64,000 bases of DNA, taken from NCBI RefSeq assembly GCF_041146395.1, contig NC_090989.1, positions 123,379,501 to 123,443,500 on the forward strand, read 5' to 3'. This DNA comes from Eulemur rufifrons (lineage: Eukaryota > Chordata > Mammalia > Primates > Lemuridae). Shown in pieces: positions 13,440 through 25,371 of this stretch. Under the pieces are notes generated by a model. It was not told the origin of the DNA. It did not search any database and saw nothing but the letters and a program-made list of their open reading frames with translations. Within the stretch, counting starts at the first letter, position 1, and each line of letters begins with the position of its first letter. The position numbers and the translations under genes were made by a program.

Positions 13440-13920
13440 TAGTTTTTCTTTAGATGATTGTCAAATATGAATTCACTGGATTTTCAGTATAGGATGCTGC
13501 TTTAGTTGAAGGCTCTAGTTGGGGTGTGAGCTTCTTTTATCTTGTGCTGCTTTTCACAGCCCTGAAAGGAAAAAGTGTTGGAGATAGCTAATTACTACTG
13601 TATCCTGTTTATTACTGTAACAACAAAATGATGTGTTGCTTGGACTAATCATTAGCCCGTTTGGTAAAGATTTCTTCCCAGCGACATGGTCCACTTATTA
13701 AACAATTTAAGTGCAACTTTGGGGAAAGTGGCGCTTTCCCTCCATTCTCTGCTGCTGTCAGGTTCTTGCATGTAACAGGAGACTCTGGTCTTCATACCCT
13801 TCCTGCTCCTTTACCCCTTTAACTCCAAGATACTTGAATATTGCTGCTCGGCAAAATTAATTCATATTTGATTGGCATTTTTACAAAGACTCTTGGGGAA
13901 AACAGTGAGGAAAGTTTTAC
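13440..13920. other. Repeat-free block, candidate conserved non-coding element
   Basis: This block has no recognisable repeat. It includes homeodomain-type AT cores ('gctaattact', 'ctaatcattagc') and a GC-balanced 3' part. That texture is common in conserved enhancers, but conservation cannot be judged from one sequence. Confidence 0.25.
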
Positions 13921-14409
13921 TTAAAGTGAGCTTATTATGAATGACAATTTTTTTTCCTTATCACATATTAATTTTTTAGTGTTTAGTGTTTTTAGTGTTG
14001 GATGTTTATCCCTTTCAGATATTTAGAAGCCAACTGCCAAATCCTTCCCCAGCCATTATACAATCAGGTCATTTCCTTTGGCTCAAATTCAGAAGTAATT
14101 TCCTTGATCTTTTTTATCATTTCTGCCCCACCCCCACTCAGTCCGCCCTTTCCCTTAATTGCTTTCCTCTTGGGTATTGTGCAGCCTGATGTTAGACATA
14201 ATTTTCTGACATTTGCCTCATGAGACTACTTCGGAGGGACTTATTTTTTTTCTTCTCTTCTCATCTTCTTCTCTTCTATATTCCCCCTTCATTCTCTTTA
14301 AAGTAATAAAAACAGAAACTTTTTTCTCTTAGAAAGTTTGGCATACAGTGATCTCCTAAGGGAATATAGCTTAGATGAACTTCATCAAAATTTTCTGCTA
14401 TTGTTAAAT
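13921..14409. other. Non-coding, pyrimidine-rich
   Basis: No exon or named repeat is visible. Pyrimidine runs near 14240-14290 account for several short frames. Confidence 0.4.
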
Positions 14410-15010
14410 TTTCATTTGTTTGTTTGTTTTTATATAAACCAAACCTTTTTTTATTGGAAAAGTAAACCATGGTCATAGTATTAAAAAAATTAAATGCTCA
14501 AAAGTAAGTCTTCTTCCTACCCAGGCTTCTGACTCCAGCCTTCTTCCCCAGATATAATCACTCATACCATTGTAACCCTTCTAGAACTACTAGAATAGAA
14601 TGTTATATAGATGAGGGAGTGGGGGTAGGAGAAAAGAATGAGAGAACATTTCTGTTTTTAAAAAGACTAACAGTGACAGATTATTAGGATTTTTTCACTT
14701 AAAATATCTTGGAGGTCTTTTTTTTAAATAGTTTCCACAAGTCTACTTTACTCTTTATGATGGCTATATAGTATGGATGTGTTATAATCTATTTTACCTG
14801 TCCTTCATCAGTGCACATTTAAATTATTTCAAATATTTTTTATTTTGCTATTACAAGTTGTACTGCAATGATCATACTTATTTGCATGCCATTTCATCAT
14901 AACCTGGTATATTTGTTGGATAAATTCTATGCACACTAAACATACATGTCTATGCATGCAGATAGATGTTTATAACTACTTGTATACACAAACAGAACCA
15001 GTCTATACCC
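14410..15010 (-). mobile_element. Old LINE-1 3' region, antisense
   Basis: The order 'tttatgatggctatatagta', 'gtgttataatctattttacc', 'ttgctattacaagttgtact' and 'gcaatgatcatacttatttg' matches the antisense 3' end of old mammalian L1 (L1M). It is heavily diverged. Confidence 0.75.
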
Positions 15011-16017
15011 TGATTTCCTTTCTTTAAAAAGTCCCTTAGGAAAGTGACAGGTACAAAGTCACCTCATTCTTTTCAGGGTCACCTTTCATTTGCCCTTGAT
15101 AGGTGTAAATGTCAGGTGTTTATTTCTGCAGTGTAGGCATTCTATTCATGCCTGCAGAAGCAGCACGAGTAGATTTCCCTGTATATGAGGTGAACTAGGC
15201 AGAAGAGGTTGAAGCCAGCAGCACTGAGGCTTGTCATAGTTCTGGAATGTTTGCACAGAAGCCTAGGCTGGTAGCAATGGGAGAAGCGTTGGGGTAATTT
15301 AATTCAATCCCTCATTATTGAAGTAGAGAGACTGGACGTCTAGGGGAAGTCAGTTTAACACCCTGGTCACTCAATCAAATGAGGGTCAGAGTCTCCTAAC
15401 CCCCTAACTCGCCACCCACGGCTTTTGTCTCTGTATTTCCTATAGGCTGACTCTCCTATTGTTTACTATTAATATTTCTCCTCATGACCTTGAAGGAGAC
15501 TCTTCTCTTGACTTGTAGACTCAGAGTTGAAATAGACATTTAAAAACCATCTCATTCAAGCCCCAGAGCCTAGTTAACATTTGACAGGCAGTTCTCTCGT
15601 AGGAGAAATTTTTCCAACTTCTCCAAGGCCCCAATCTCAATTTGATGATGGTTACCAAACCATTGCTCAAAATTAATGATATAACTTTTGGAAAAAAAAT
15701 AAGTTAGCTTTCTGTCTTTATCCCACTTTCTGGCATCACTTTTGAATAGTCTGAGTCAGCAGGGGAAACAGTGGGCAGTCAGCTCTGGTCCTCTTGACGG
15801 AGCGTGGGAGGAGGCCAGCAAGCAGAGAGACTTCTGCCAGTGCTGACCTGAATGAGCCAGATCACATCTGAGTTGGTCCCTTTCTCTTTAGAGCCAGGGA
15901 AGAGAGATGCTGGTTGGTGTCCTTTCCCAGCTGAGTCTGCTTCCAGATGAGCAGGCCATCTGTCAGTTATTTAAGCTGAGAGTGCCATGGTGAGGAGAGG
16001 TTGGGAGGTCGGTGGGC
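15011..16017. other. Non-coding, possible MIR-like traces
   Basis: The segments 15270-15420 and 15530-15660 have weak resemblance to antisense MIR-type SINEs but are too diverged to assign. The rest is unique. Confidence 0.35.
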
Positions 16018-16055
16018 ATGTGTGTGTGTGTTGTTACGGGTGTGTGTGCGCGCGC
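16018..16055. repeat. Interrupted (TG)n with GCGC core
   Basis: Two GT runs are separated by 'ttgttacggg', and the second passes into 'gcgcgcgc'. Seen directly. Confidence 0.9.
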
Positions 16056-16389
16056 TACGTATGTGCAGCTGTTGAATTCTGGAGGTATTTTGGTTTGTGG
16101 AGGTGCACAAGGTAGTAAAGAGCAGGACCTTCGGAGAACCTAGAAAGTGCAGTACTGGGAGAGATTATAACACTCATCACCTTATCTTTAAATAAAAGTT
16201 TAATGTTAAGAAACTGTAATAAATTATATGCTTTTTGCCTGAATGTTCTATCAAGAAAACAAACTTAAATATTTTATTCACGTCTGAGTAAATTTTGAGG
16301 TTAGACTAATTTGTGAGGAAAAAAAAGTGCAAGGGAATGTGTAGCTCATGAGACTTAGTGGGGAAAAAGAACTAATATTTATTAAGCAC
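16056..16389. other. Non-coding, nothing recognised
   Basis: Spacer with no visible repeat or exon. Confidence 0.35.
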
Positions 16390-16700
16390 AGTATTGGCCA
16401 GAATACACTGGGTTATGCCACTATAACGAATAAGCCCCAAATCTCAGTGACTTAACATAGGAAAAGTCCATTCTTTGCTCTGGCTACAGGTCCAGCCCAG
16501 GTTGTTGTGTGTGTATGGCTTGGTGTGTCTGCACTCACTGAAGTCACTCAGAGACACAGATAATTGAGGCTTCACCTCCACGTGTGCTTCCACCATCTCT
16601 AGAGCCTTGGAAATGGGGAATGGCAACTCATATACTGATTCTCGATACCTTATTCAAAGTGAAACAGATGACTTCAGTTCCCATTTCACCAGCCCAAACA
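16390..16700. repeat. Old interspersed repeat, family not named
   Basis: The phrase 'gttatgccactataacgaat' followed by 'ccccaaatctcagtgactta' is a recurrent mammalian repeat motif, possibly a reversed MaLR LTR. A second, clearer copy lies at 44105-44350. The two share 'caaatctcagtga' and surrounding order. Confidence 0.5.
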
Positions 16701-16779
16701 AGTCATATGGCTCTACATCCAATTTGAGGAGGGCAGAAAGTTTGCCTGGAAGGGGGCAGAGCTGGAAATCCTTGGCAAA

Positions 16780-16990
16780 CAACACCAATTATGACCACAG
16801 GCATCTGTTATGTGGTAGGCACTTTGCTAGGCATGTTTCATTTAATTTTAACAAAATCCACTTTATGGGTAGAAAACAGATCTACAGAGGTCGAGCAACT
16901 TGTGCATGGTCACACAGCTAATAATTGGAGACGAGAGCCCGTAACTGAGGTCCTTAGGCCTCGTTCCAAAGTGCATGCTCTTTTTTTTTT
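16780..16990 (-). repeat. MIR SINE, antisense
   Basis: Antisense MIR order is visible: 'ggcactttgctaggcatgtt', 'tttatgggtagaaaacagat' and 'catggtcacacagctaataa'. A 15-base T-run follows at 16981-16995. Confidence 0.85.
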
Positions 16991-16995
16991 TTTTT

Positions 16996-17639
16996 GATAT
17001 TATGCTTATCAAGCATATACATGCCATTGAGGAACTAGAAAGGACAAAAGGAAGCAAGGAGAATTTAATAATTGTATTTGTATTTTGGATCACTTTCATC
17101 TTGATAAGGCACTTTGCTGCCCCTTAGACCCGTGCTCTAAAGTGCACTGAGATGATTGGCAAGTCGCCGCAGAGTCTCCACTGTGTTCAGGACACTGTTC
17201 TTAGTTTGTGAGGGGAAAGAAAAAATCAGAAAACAGCCTTCCATGTCCTTGTAGAGCTTATTACACCACAAAAACTGAGACAAACATCCTTTAAAATAAG
17301 GTATATGAACACTTAAGATTCTACTTAAAAATTAATACATGTTGAAGCTTGAACAGGTGTTTTATAAAAGAATAAGGATTCCTTTTGTATGGCAAATGGC
17401 AAAATCTTGGAACTTGTTCAGGTATAAGTATATATTATTCCAAGCAGGCTTTAGAACAGTTTAAAACAACGTATTTTTCAAAACAGGGACTCTTTGAGAA
17501 TCTGCTGAAAGCTATTCTCTCACCCAGGAAAATATATTTACACATTGACAATTTTTTCTTGTAGTTTCTGGGGTTCTACATATGCCTTCCCCACCAGAGA
17601 CCCATCTATTTGTTTAAGTTTTCATGATTTAGATAATTA
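16996..17639. other. Non-coding, nothing recognised
   Basis: No exon or repeat is recognised. Confidence 0.35.
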
Positions 17640-17735
17640 TTCAATTCTGAATGTTTAAGTTCCTAGAACAGCACCTACCACATATTAGGTACTCCATAAA
17701 TATTGTTAAATGAATGAATGGAAATGGGTGGAGGG
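17640..17735 (+). repeat. L2/MIR-type 3' tail
   Basis: The sequence 'agaacagcacctaccacata' followed by 'aggtactccataaatattgt' and 'taaatgaatgaatgg' is the classical 3' tail shared by L2 and MIR. Confidence 0.7.
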
Positions 17736-18079
17736 AATATTTGAGACACAGTTCTAATCTCTAATCCTGTAAGGAGTCCATTCTATGCCCTTCCTGTGTG
17801 GCTGTCACTCAGAAGGATGACCTTTGCTTTGCTCTGGATCATTTTTGCTCATAGCGTGTGAACTGGGCCCAAGTAACCGAGAGAAGATCAAATACTAAAT
17901 GAAAATAAAGCAATGGACTGATTATAACTGTCAGATCTGGCCATTAGAGTTGGTTCTTGAAACATGTAACCAGTTCCAAGGGAAAAGGAAAGATGTCTCG
18001 TCATCTACCCTTGACAGAGCACCTGATGCACTCTAGGCACTTGCGAAGTACTGAGGAACTATCAGCCCTAATCAAAGCG

Positions 18080-18460
18080 TGAGCAGCTATGGGACCACAG
18101 AAAAAGGCAGGGCCTTGAGGAGTAAATAGGAGTTTGCCAGGTTAGAAGGGAAGTCCAGTTAAAGGGGAACAGCAAGGGCTTGGGCAATTGCATATGCAGA
18201 GAATTCTGAGAACTTCAAGAAGTCCGGTGCTTGTCCCCGCCCACCCCCAGTTGGAAGACAACAATGCCTTTCACAGAGGATAGATTGCAGTGGTAAGAAT
18301 GGAATCTAATAGACCTGTTGGGTAGTACCCAATGTGAGGATTTCCCCAGGAGCCAAGGATATTCTTTAATGAGCCATCCTCCTGATATTGGTCCCTGCTA
18401 CCATGCCTAGAATGTAAGAGGCACCCCAAAATGTTTGCGGGTGAGTGAATGAATGACTAT
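18080..18460. repeat. L2 fragments (antisense, then a sense 3' tail)
   Basis: Positions 18100-18220 read as antisense L2 ('aggagtttgccaggttagaa', 'gggaacagcaagggcttggg'). Positions 18390-18460 end with a sense L2 tail ('gtgagtgaatgaatgac'). Between them is unassigned sequence. Confidence 0.6.
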
Positions 18461-19029
18461 TAAATGAGATAATCTAGATTTGGCCAGTTCGGATGGAGAT
18501 AAATTTGAGAAACATTTTGGAAGTAGAATGGGTAGGACTCAGTGATGTATATGTAGGGCAGACCTGGGTCTGGGTAGGGAAAAAGGAGAAGAAAGCGAGA
18601 GAGAAATGGAAAATTGGTTTGAGATATTTGGTATGTGTGACTTTTGGTGATGTCACTTCTGTTGTCTCTACTCTTTCACCTGCTGGTCTGTCTTTAAGGC
18701 CATGTTCTGAGGATTGTAATGAGGAGCTATGAGCCCCCTTCAATCCTTTATGTTCTGCCTTTAATCTTCTAGATTTGGATCTTGAGAGTCAGGAATAGAC
18801 AACAGAAAGGGATAGGAGAATACTTTTGGAGAAATGTGACATGCTTACTTGTAATGGAGTAATATATCAAACGCACATTTCAGTGACTTTCCTTTCAACC
18901 AGACATCCTGGCTGACCATTCAGGTCACTGACAAGGCTGTAGCTTAACACCCTTACTATTTATGTGGCCCAACTCCTTTCCTTTGGCCTTACAATAATGC
19001 TTATTTGTTGAGCTCTGCTTTGGATGGGT
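18461..19029. other. Non-coding, nothing recognised
   Basis: Short overlapping frames on both strands (18474-18743) lack any domain. No repeat was named. Confidence 0.35.
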
Positions 19030-19170
19030 TCCTGGGTCAGGCATTATCATGCATGTTTGTTGCTCACAGCAACACTAGGAGATAACCAGAGTTACTGCTC
19101 TTTACCAGAGATGAAACTGAGGCTCATGGCGATTCAGTTACTTGCCTAGGGTCACACAGGAGCTACTAAC
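19030..19170 (-). repeat. MIR SINE, antisense
   Basis: Antisense MIR core: 'agatgaaactgaggctcatg' followed by 'tgcctagggtcacacaggag'. Confidence 0.8.
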
Positions 19171-19296
19171 ACTTAATCCTTTAGGGTATAAGGAGATTTA
19201 AATTCCAATACAGGACTTTAAGACTCATTTAAATAAATGTTTCCTTAAGGAAAAAAAGAAGTCATTCTATGAGGGTGTTACCCATAAAGAGGTTTT

Positions 19297-19325
19297 TTGT
19301 TTTTTTTTTTTTTTAGTTTCTATTT
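19297..19325. repeat. T-rich low-complexity run
   Basis: T-runs interrupted by single G bases, seen directly. Confidence 0.9.
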
Positions 19326-19389
19326 TTATTTTTTCCTGTCTCTGCAAAAGCATGTTCACATGGAGGAAAGTGTCCTGGACGAAGACCCA

Positions 19390-19530
19390 GGTGATCAGGA
19401 TTTTAGTTCTAGTTTTGCCCCTAACTACCTCTGTGGTCTTACACCAGTCATTGAACATTTCTGGACTTCCCTTTCCTGTGACATCTCTCTGAGGTTGTCT
19501 CATCTATCTCTAAAGTTTTGACTAGCTATA
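19390..19530 (+). repeat. MIR SINE fragment
   Basis: The order 'tctagttttgcccctaacta', 'tgtggtcttacaccagtcat' and 'ctctctgaggttgtctcatc' fits diverged sense MIR. Confidence 0.6.
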
Positions 19531-20729
19531 ATAAGCTACACTTCTTTCTCTTGTGATAATAAATTATGGTAATGAGACTGAACTATTTGAAATCAACTGT
19601 GGATTGTGTGGATTTGGAGAGTAAATCAAACATATCACGAAAATAAACATTGTCAGAAGATATTACCAGCATTTTCCAAACAATAACCATTTCTGGAGTA
19701 ATATGATTATATATCTTTTTTCTGCTATTCAGCATGAATGTCTCCCTCCCTCCTTTCCTCTCTCTTTCTCTCTCTTTCATGTGCCTCTCACAGTGGATTG
19801 TAGGGCTTACAATTCTTTTCTTTTTAAGGCTGTTTTGGACTCATTTAATGACCTGAATCTTAAGAAGCACTCAGTAGTAAGACATATTACTTGAATATGT
19901 GATAGGATTGTAGTGTTCAGATGACATATTTCTTAAAATAATGGGGTTAGTCATTCAAAAGAAAGAAGGTTCTGTTAAGCATTCATATTCATAGCTTAGT
20001 GTCACTATAATTCAGGGCACTGTATTATATTTTAATTTAGGTGGCTTTGCACATGAGTGGGCAGCCGGGGAGTAGGGTGAGGAAGGGGAGCAAAACCAAT
20101 CACCTGAAATTGCAACTGAGAGTGGGTGCGACCTCCCCTTATTTTCCAGAGAGGCACCATCGTGCTTCAGTGCTATAGGCAGTTACACAAGTAAGCTAGA
20201 CTAGGTGGAAGATAGGTAGATTTTTTTTTAAATTGGGTTTTTTAATTTTTCAAATTTCCATAGTCTGATGGTATTTTCAGCAGAGTTAACACAGTGGTGC
20301 TAGATGAGAGTGTTTAGGAAGCTGGTGTCTTTACTTTGGTGTCACCTCTAACACTGTGTTCAGCTCAGGCCTGTTGGCCTGGGTGATGGATAATCTGTTT
20401 GGAAAGTATAGTGTTTGACTCCTAGTCCTAAATACTCCAGGCTGGTGGGAGTTTTTCTCTCATGGGTTTTGATTAGAAACATCCTACCTCCCACCACCTA
20501 CCCCATCCCCTCTGCCTAGATGTTGCACTATTTCACCGAGTCATTTTCCCTTGTACTTGATGTTTTTGATGTCTTCATTGTCCAGTCATGACCAGTTCCT
20601 CTAGACTTGTAGACTCATTAACCCAAATCCCTCCAATCTTGTTTTCTAAATTGTTGGCCTTTTGGTTTAGGTCAGAGGACTCTTTCCTGATTTACAGCTT
20701 ATGGCCAGTTTGCAGCCAGGAAATTGGGC
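19531..20729. other. Non-coding with a CT-rich run
   Basis: A pyrimidine run (CT/CTTT units) at about 19740-19780 creates the arginine/glutamate-rich frame on the minus strand. The remainder shows no repeat I can name and no exon. Confidence 0.4.
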
Positions 20730-20960
20730 TGCAGGTATAATTTATGGAACAGTCAGTGCTCTAGACATTTCGCTTGCATCTGTCTTATTTTATTCATTAC
20801 AAAGCCTTCCAGGATTGGGGAGTACAATTATTATTAACTCTATGTTATATAGAGGGGAATGGAAGCTTAGAAAGATGCGTGAATTGCTAAAGGTCACACA
20901 GCTGATATGTAGTAGAGTTGGAATCTCATTCCACATGTCTGATTCCAAAGAGTCTGGGAT
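20730..20960 (-). repeat. MIR SINE, antisense
   Basis: The motif 'aaggtcacacagctgatatg', preceded by 'agaggggaatggaagcttag' and an AT-rich 'acaattattattaact' segment, gives a nearly full antisense MIR. Confidence 0.85.
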
Positions 20961-20964
20961 AGTA

Positions 20965-21135
20965 CGGTGTTTCTCAAATACCAAGTGCATCAGAATCACT
21001 TAGAGAGCTTGCTAAAACAGCTTCCTGGGCTCCATTGCCACGGTTTCTAAATTCGCAGGTTTGGGGTAGGGGCCTGGAAATTTGCATTTCTAGCATGATG
21101 CTGATGCAGCCAGTCTAAGTACCACACTGAAACCA
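20965..21135 (-). mobile_element. MER5A-like hAT fossil
   Basis: The order 'gtgtttctcaaataccaagt', 'gcatcagaatcacttagaga', 'gcctggaaatttgcatttct' and 'gatgctgatgcagccagtct' is antisense MER5A. Confidence 0.85.
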
Positions 21136-21144
21136 TGGGTGTGG

Positions 21145-21345
21145 TGTACAAAATGGATTGCTAGAGTCAGGCTGCCTGGATCCAAATACTGGCTCCATCA
21201 CTTACTAAGGGCAAGAACTGGGGGGGAAATCACTTTATCTTTGAGTTACTTATTGCCCACCTATATCTGCTTCATAGAGTTACAGTGAGAATGAGATGAG
21301 ATAAAGTATTTCAAATGTTCTAATGGAATGTCTGCAATCGAATAG
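21145..21345 (+). repeat. MIR SINE
   Basis: The order 'gctagagtcaggctgcctgg', 'actggctccatcacttacta' and 'gagttacagtgagaatgaga' matches sense MIR. Confidence 0.8.
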
Positions 21346-21559
21346 TAATTCTATAAGTTACCTATTGTTATTATTCTTACTAAATGACACTGCCGGGACT
21401 TTGCTCCGGTGTTTCTCATGCTCTGAGACATCGTATGTTCCATTTTTGAAGTCCCCTTTTTTGTCTATCCCACCCACGTTGTTTTCTATCAAACGCTGAG
21501 ATATTATTTTTCTCTTTCTTCTATGGTTACTGCTCCTAGCTCACATCTTTCTCCCTCCA

Positions 21560-21850
21560 ACCAAAAGTACAATGTTTAGAAGCTTCTACATCCATGTGGA
21601 TAGGATAAAACTTCCAACTCTCTGGCTTCATGGCCTTGCCACTTCAACTTTAATTCTCTCAGCTGTTCTTTCCCTCCTCCACTGCTTGGCACAGAGAATG
21701 AAGCAGAATTGTTTGACTTCAGAAATCCCCTTCTAGAATGAGCTCCTTGAAGATAGGGCTGTATGCAAAAATCTCTGCTCCTCTGTGGAGCAAATATGCC
21801 TCCTACATTTAACAGGATCCTAACAAACATCTGGTGAGTGAATGTCTAAG
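21560..21850 (+). repeat. LINE/L2 fragment
   Basis: The sequence 'gataggataaaacttccaac' is followed by a degenerate L2 body and a 3' end with 'gagctccttgaagatagggc' and 'tggtgagtgaatgtctaag'. Confidence 0.65.
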
Positions 21851-22644
21851 TGAGGGAATTAGAAGGCATGAGGTCAGAAGACTTTTACCTCCTGGGGCAG
21901 ATTATTTTACTGTTATGGGATTTGTTTTCCTTAGCAAAAGTCTTCCATTAGAATTAAGAAATTTTAAATATATACCTTTGCTGTTATGATTTGTACATTC
22001 CCCTCGTCAAATGCTTTCTTATGTAACAGTTTGATAACAATGCTGATAGCCAAAGGCTCTGTGCATTCTTCTGTAGCTCTCTTTTAAACAAGGGTCTCCT
22101 TACTGTGTACATGGTGCTGAATGGAAAAGAGGCCATGCTAGTGTACACTGTGAGAATTTTCTTTTTCAAAATCCCCTTGGCTCTATCCGAGAAGCTGTTA
22201 TATCATTCCAGGATCAGGCTGTTAGGCATGGAGACATTATGCCCTCCTTTGGTAAGGGCTGTTTTTTTTACAGTTTAGAGGATGCCCTAGATGTATTTTG
22301 ACAAGAGTAAGGCTCTAGTGGGATGTGCTATGATAACAGTATGGATGTCAGCAGTTTCTCACTGAGTTCCAGTGTGGGGTTGTTTTGTATCCCAACTCAG
22401 TCTAAGTAGGACATGGCATTGAACTGGGAGAGAATGCCTTGTATGTCAGATGATCTAACACCCATCTAATGTCAGTGTGGCTATAACACGTTGTGGAAAA
22501 CAATGCTGACTTAAAAAAATTTATAACATTTTTTTGTCCTTGATGACAAAAGAATCCACATGTTATGATAAAAATGTATAAAAATTTAATGGAGAATATA
22601 ACAAGACTAAAACTTTGGGATAAATCCTACTAATCTTTAATTCA
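21851..22644. other. Non-coding, nothing recognised
   Basis: No exon or recognised repeat. Confidence 0.35.
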
Positions 22645-22698
22645 TTCTCTCTCTCCCCCCCTCTCTCCCTTCCTCCTTCCCTTTCTCGCTCCCTCTGT
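22645..22698. repeat. CT-rich low-complexity run
   Basis: Nearly pure pyrimidine sequence with CT, CCCT and TTCC units. Seen directly. It encodes the spurious RERE-rich frame on the minus strand. Confidence 0.95.
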
Positions 22699-22989
22699 AG
22701 GCAAACAAAATTAAGTAATAAAATATACTCATATTTCTCACTTGCCAAGACAAAGTATTATTTTCTCATAGTCTCTAAATATTCTTCAAGAATATAACTT
22801 TCATTGGCTATGTGGTATTCAAGTGAGTGGATAGAACACACTTAAACAACAGTCTCAATTATTTTTGGATATTTATATAGTTCCTAAATTATTACTATTA
22901 TAATGTATTTATTGAAGCTTCATCCATACATATAAATTTTCTGTACATTCATGATAATTTAAGTAAAAAAACTGTACAAAAGTATAATT
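22699..22989. other. AT-rich spacer, nothing recognised
   Basis: No exon or repeat that can be named. Confidence 0.3.
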
Positions 22990-23575
22990 TTTCTGGATTA
23001 CAGGACATAAGTATGCTTTTCTGTTACATAAATTTCAAGCGATTTTTTTATGTAAACCATTCTAATATTTAAGATTTTATTGGTTGATGAAGACATAGAG
23101 AACCACAATGAATGAATATCCTTTAAGGAAATTGACTTAGTAGTTAAAAATATGCCCCCATCAATCCCAGAGCTCCCAAACATAAGAAATACATCAGGCC
23201 AATAAAATTTGAATGCAAGTTTCATCAATCCTCAATGAACTGGTAATTAAACATATTTCAGAGAACACAAAAAGAAGAAAAAATCCACCAACTCATTTTA
23301 TAGACAAGTATTACTGTAATACTAAAACCAGATACTGACAGTAAAAGAATTCTAATGACTAATCTCATTTAGGATCATAAATGAATAATTCATAAATAAA
23401 ATACTAGCGCATAAAAATCAAGTATTTTAAAAATACAAGAAGATTTATTTCAGGATTGAAGGAGTAAAGGAAGGATCTGTGTATCAAAATATATCAATAT
23501 TTTATCATTAATATCTGAAAGAGATTAAAAGAGAAAAATATTAACTTTGTCTTGATAGATGTAGTAAATGTCAGC
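22990..23575 (+). mobile_element. Ancient LINE-1 fragment (ORF2 region)
   Basis: The phrases 'actcattttatagacaagta' with 'actaaaaccagatactgaca', and later 'tttatttcaggattgaagga', follow L1 ORF2 order on the + strand. All frames are destroyed. The piece appears to continue in 24560-25371 and 26015-26330. Confidence 0.65.
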
Positions 23576-24100
23576 CTGAGTATTCTAGGCTATATCTTCT
23601 GGAAAGCAGAGCCTGAGGCATGGATTATAATGTTGACAATTTGAAAGGTCCAAGTCCTAGCAACAAGTGTGTAATGTGAGGCAAAAAAAGAAGTAAAGCA
23701 ATATGTTGCTGAACTGGTCACTACTTCCACACAAGTTGCAAAGATATTGAAGCATAATCCCTCTGCTCATGGGAACATCTCCAAAAGTCTGGTAAGAGGA
23801 AACTGCACCACGGAGGGGCAGAAGGAGGGGAAATTTATCTGTCTGGTACCCTCCTGACTCTTGTTTCCCATTGGTCAAGTTTCATTCCACAGAGACATAA
23901 TACTTCTATGTATCAGGCCACTTGGTGGCTGCTCAAGAAGCCAGATCACAAGCCCTGCTGTGTGGCATCTCATCTAAGCCCACAAATGGAGGGGAGATTC
24001 AGCAGTTCAAGTACCAACCCAGAGAGAGGAGGAGGCAGCTGAGAGAAATGTAGAAAGCACACGAAAAACTTATATACAATACAATGCCGAAAAAACATTG
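23576..24100. repeat. Unassigned insert in the old L1
   Basis: The sequence from 'ctggaaagcagagcctgagg' onward interrupts the L1 and looks like another old interspersed repeat. I cannot name the family. Confidence 0.35.
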
Positions 24101-24559
24101 CATGAATTGCATCATGTGTTTATGATAAAAAATAAAACAAGAGAAAACCTCTTAACCAACTAAGAAAAGAGGGAAATTACATAACATGATCAAATATAAC
24201 AGCAGCAGTGAAGGTGGACATCTGAAAGCTATGACAAATTTCATACTGGTGAAAGTTTAGACATAGTCCCATTAAATCAAAGACAAGACAGAGATGCATA
24301 GCTTCACTGCTACCATTCCACCTTGCATTGCAGATCCTAGCCTTTCCCACTAAAAGAAGCCAAAAATAAATAAACAAACAAGAAAAAATAAAAATAATAA
24401 CAAAAGAAGAAAACACCCAGAACTTAACCACATGCTTATAAGGGAAATGGGATATGCAGTTTCTAGCAGGTGACCATGTCCTCAGCTCAGACTGGTATGT
24501 GTGTTTGGGGGGGCGTGTGGGGGGTGACAAGGGGAGGAGAAGAGTGTCCTAAACTGAAA

Positions 24560-25371
24560 TGAAAGTACGAAAAATAGATGCTGGACTATAGTAATTTCTG
24601 CCACTTCTATATTAAAAAAAACTCAACAGAACCTGCAGACAATAATTAAAAATAGTGAAAGAGCTCGGAGTGTTTTAAGATGAAGTATTAACATAAAAAT
24701 TCAATAGTGAGCACTATACCAACAATAATAAATTTAAAATGTTATGGATAAGCATATAAATCATAACAACACAAAACTATATAATACCTAGAAATAAGTT
24801 TAACCATCAAATGTGCAATATTCTTACAGAGAAAATTATAAAACATTTCTTAAACACATAAAAGAAGATAGTAATAGATTTTTCAATTGTTAATTCTCCC
24901 CAAATTAACCTATAATATTGACACAGTTCCAATAAATTATCCAACAGAATTTTTCATAAAACTGGGGAAATTTATTCTAAAATTTATATGTCAAGGTAGT
25001 TGTCCAAGAGTAGCCAAGGCAAACTAATCAGCAAACAATAGGAAAAGATCAAAGAACATCACCAGGCAATTCATAAAGGAAGAAACATATAAAGAGAGGC
25101 TCGATCTCACTAGTAATCTAATAAATCTGAATTTAAGCAACTAACCACAAGTTGCCATTTTATGTGCCTTAGATTAATGGAAGTTAAAAATGATAGCAAT
25201 ATTAAAGGTTGGAAAGAGTGTGGGAACGCTTGGTTGGAGTGATACTTGGGGTGAAAGTGAAATTAGTACAAACATTTTGGAGAACAATGTGCTAACATCT
25301 AATAAATTTGAAGAATGGCTGTATCCATTGTTCTCTATGTACACATATTCGTGTGTATTACTTCTAAGTAC
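24560..25371 (+). mobile_element. Ancient LINE-1 fragment (ORF2 region)
   Basis: The order 'atacctagaaataagtttaa', 'ttcttacagagaaaattata', 'ttgacacagttccaataaat' and 'agagtagccaaggcaaacta' is L1 ORF2-like on the + strand. It is old and frame-broken. The sequence just upstream (24101-24560) is A-rich and unassigned. Confidence 0.75.

Noticed and set aside
22563..22748. Arg/Glu-rich minus-strand frame
   Set aside because: It is only the translation of the CT-rich low-complexity run.
24177..24530. 117-codon minus-strand open frame with a hydrophobic Phe/Ile-rich segment
   Set aside because: It lies in A-rich sequence between old L1 pieces. The hydrophobic run is the reverse reading of A-rich DNA.
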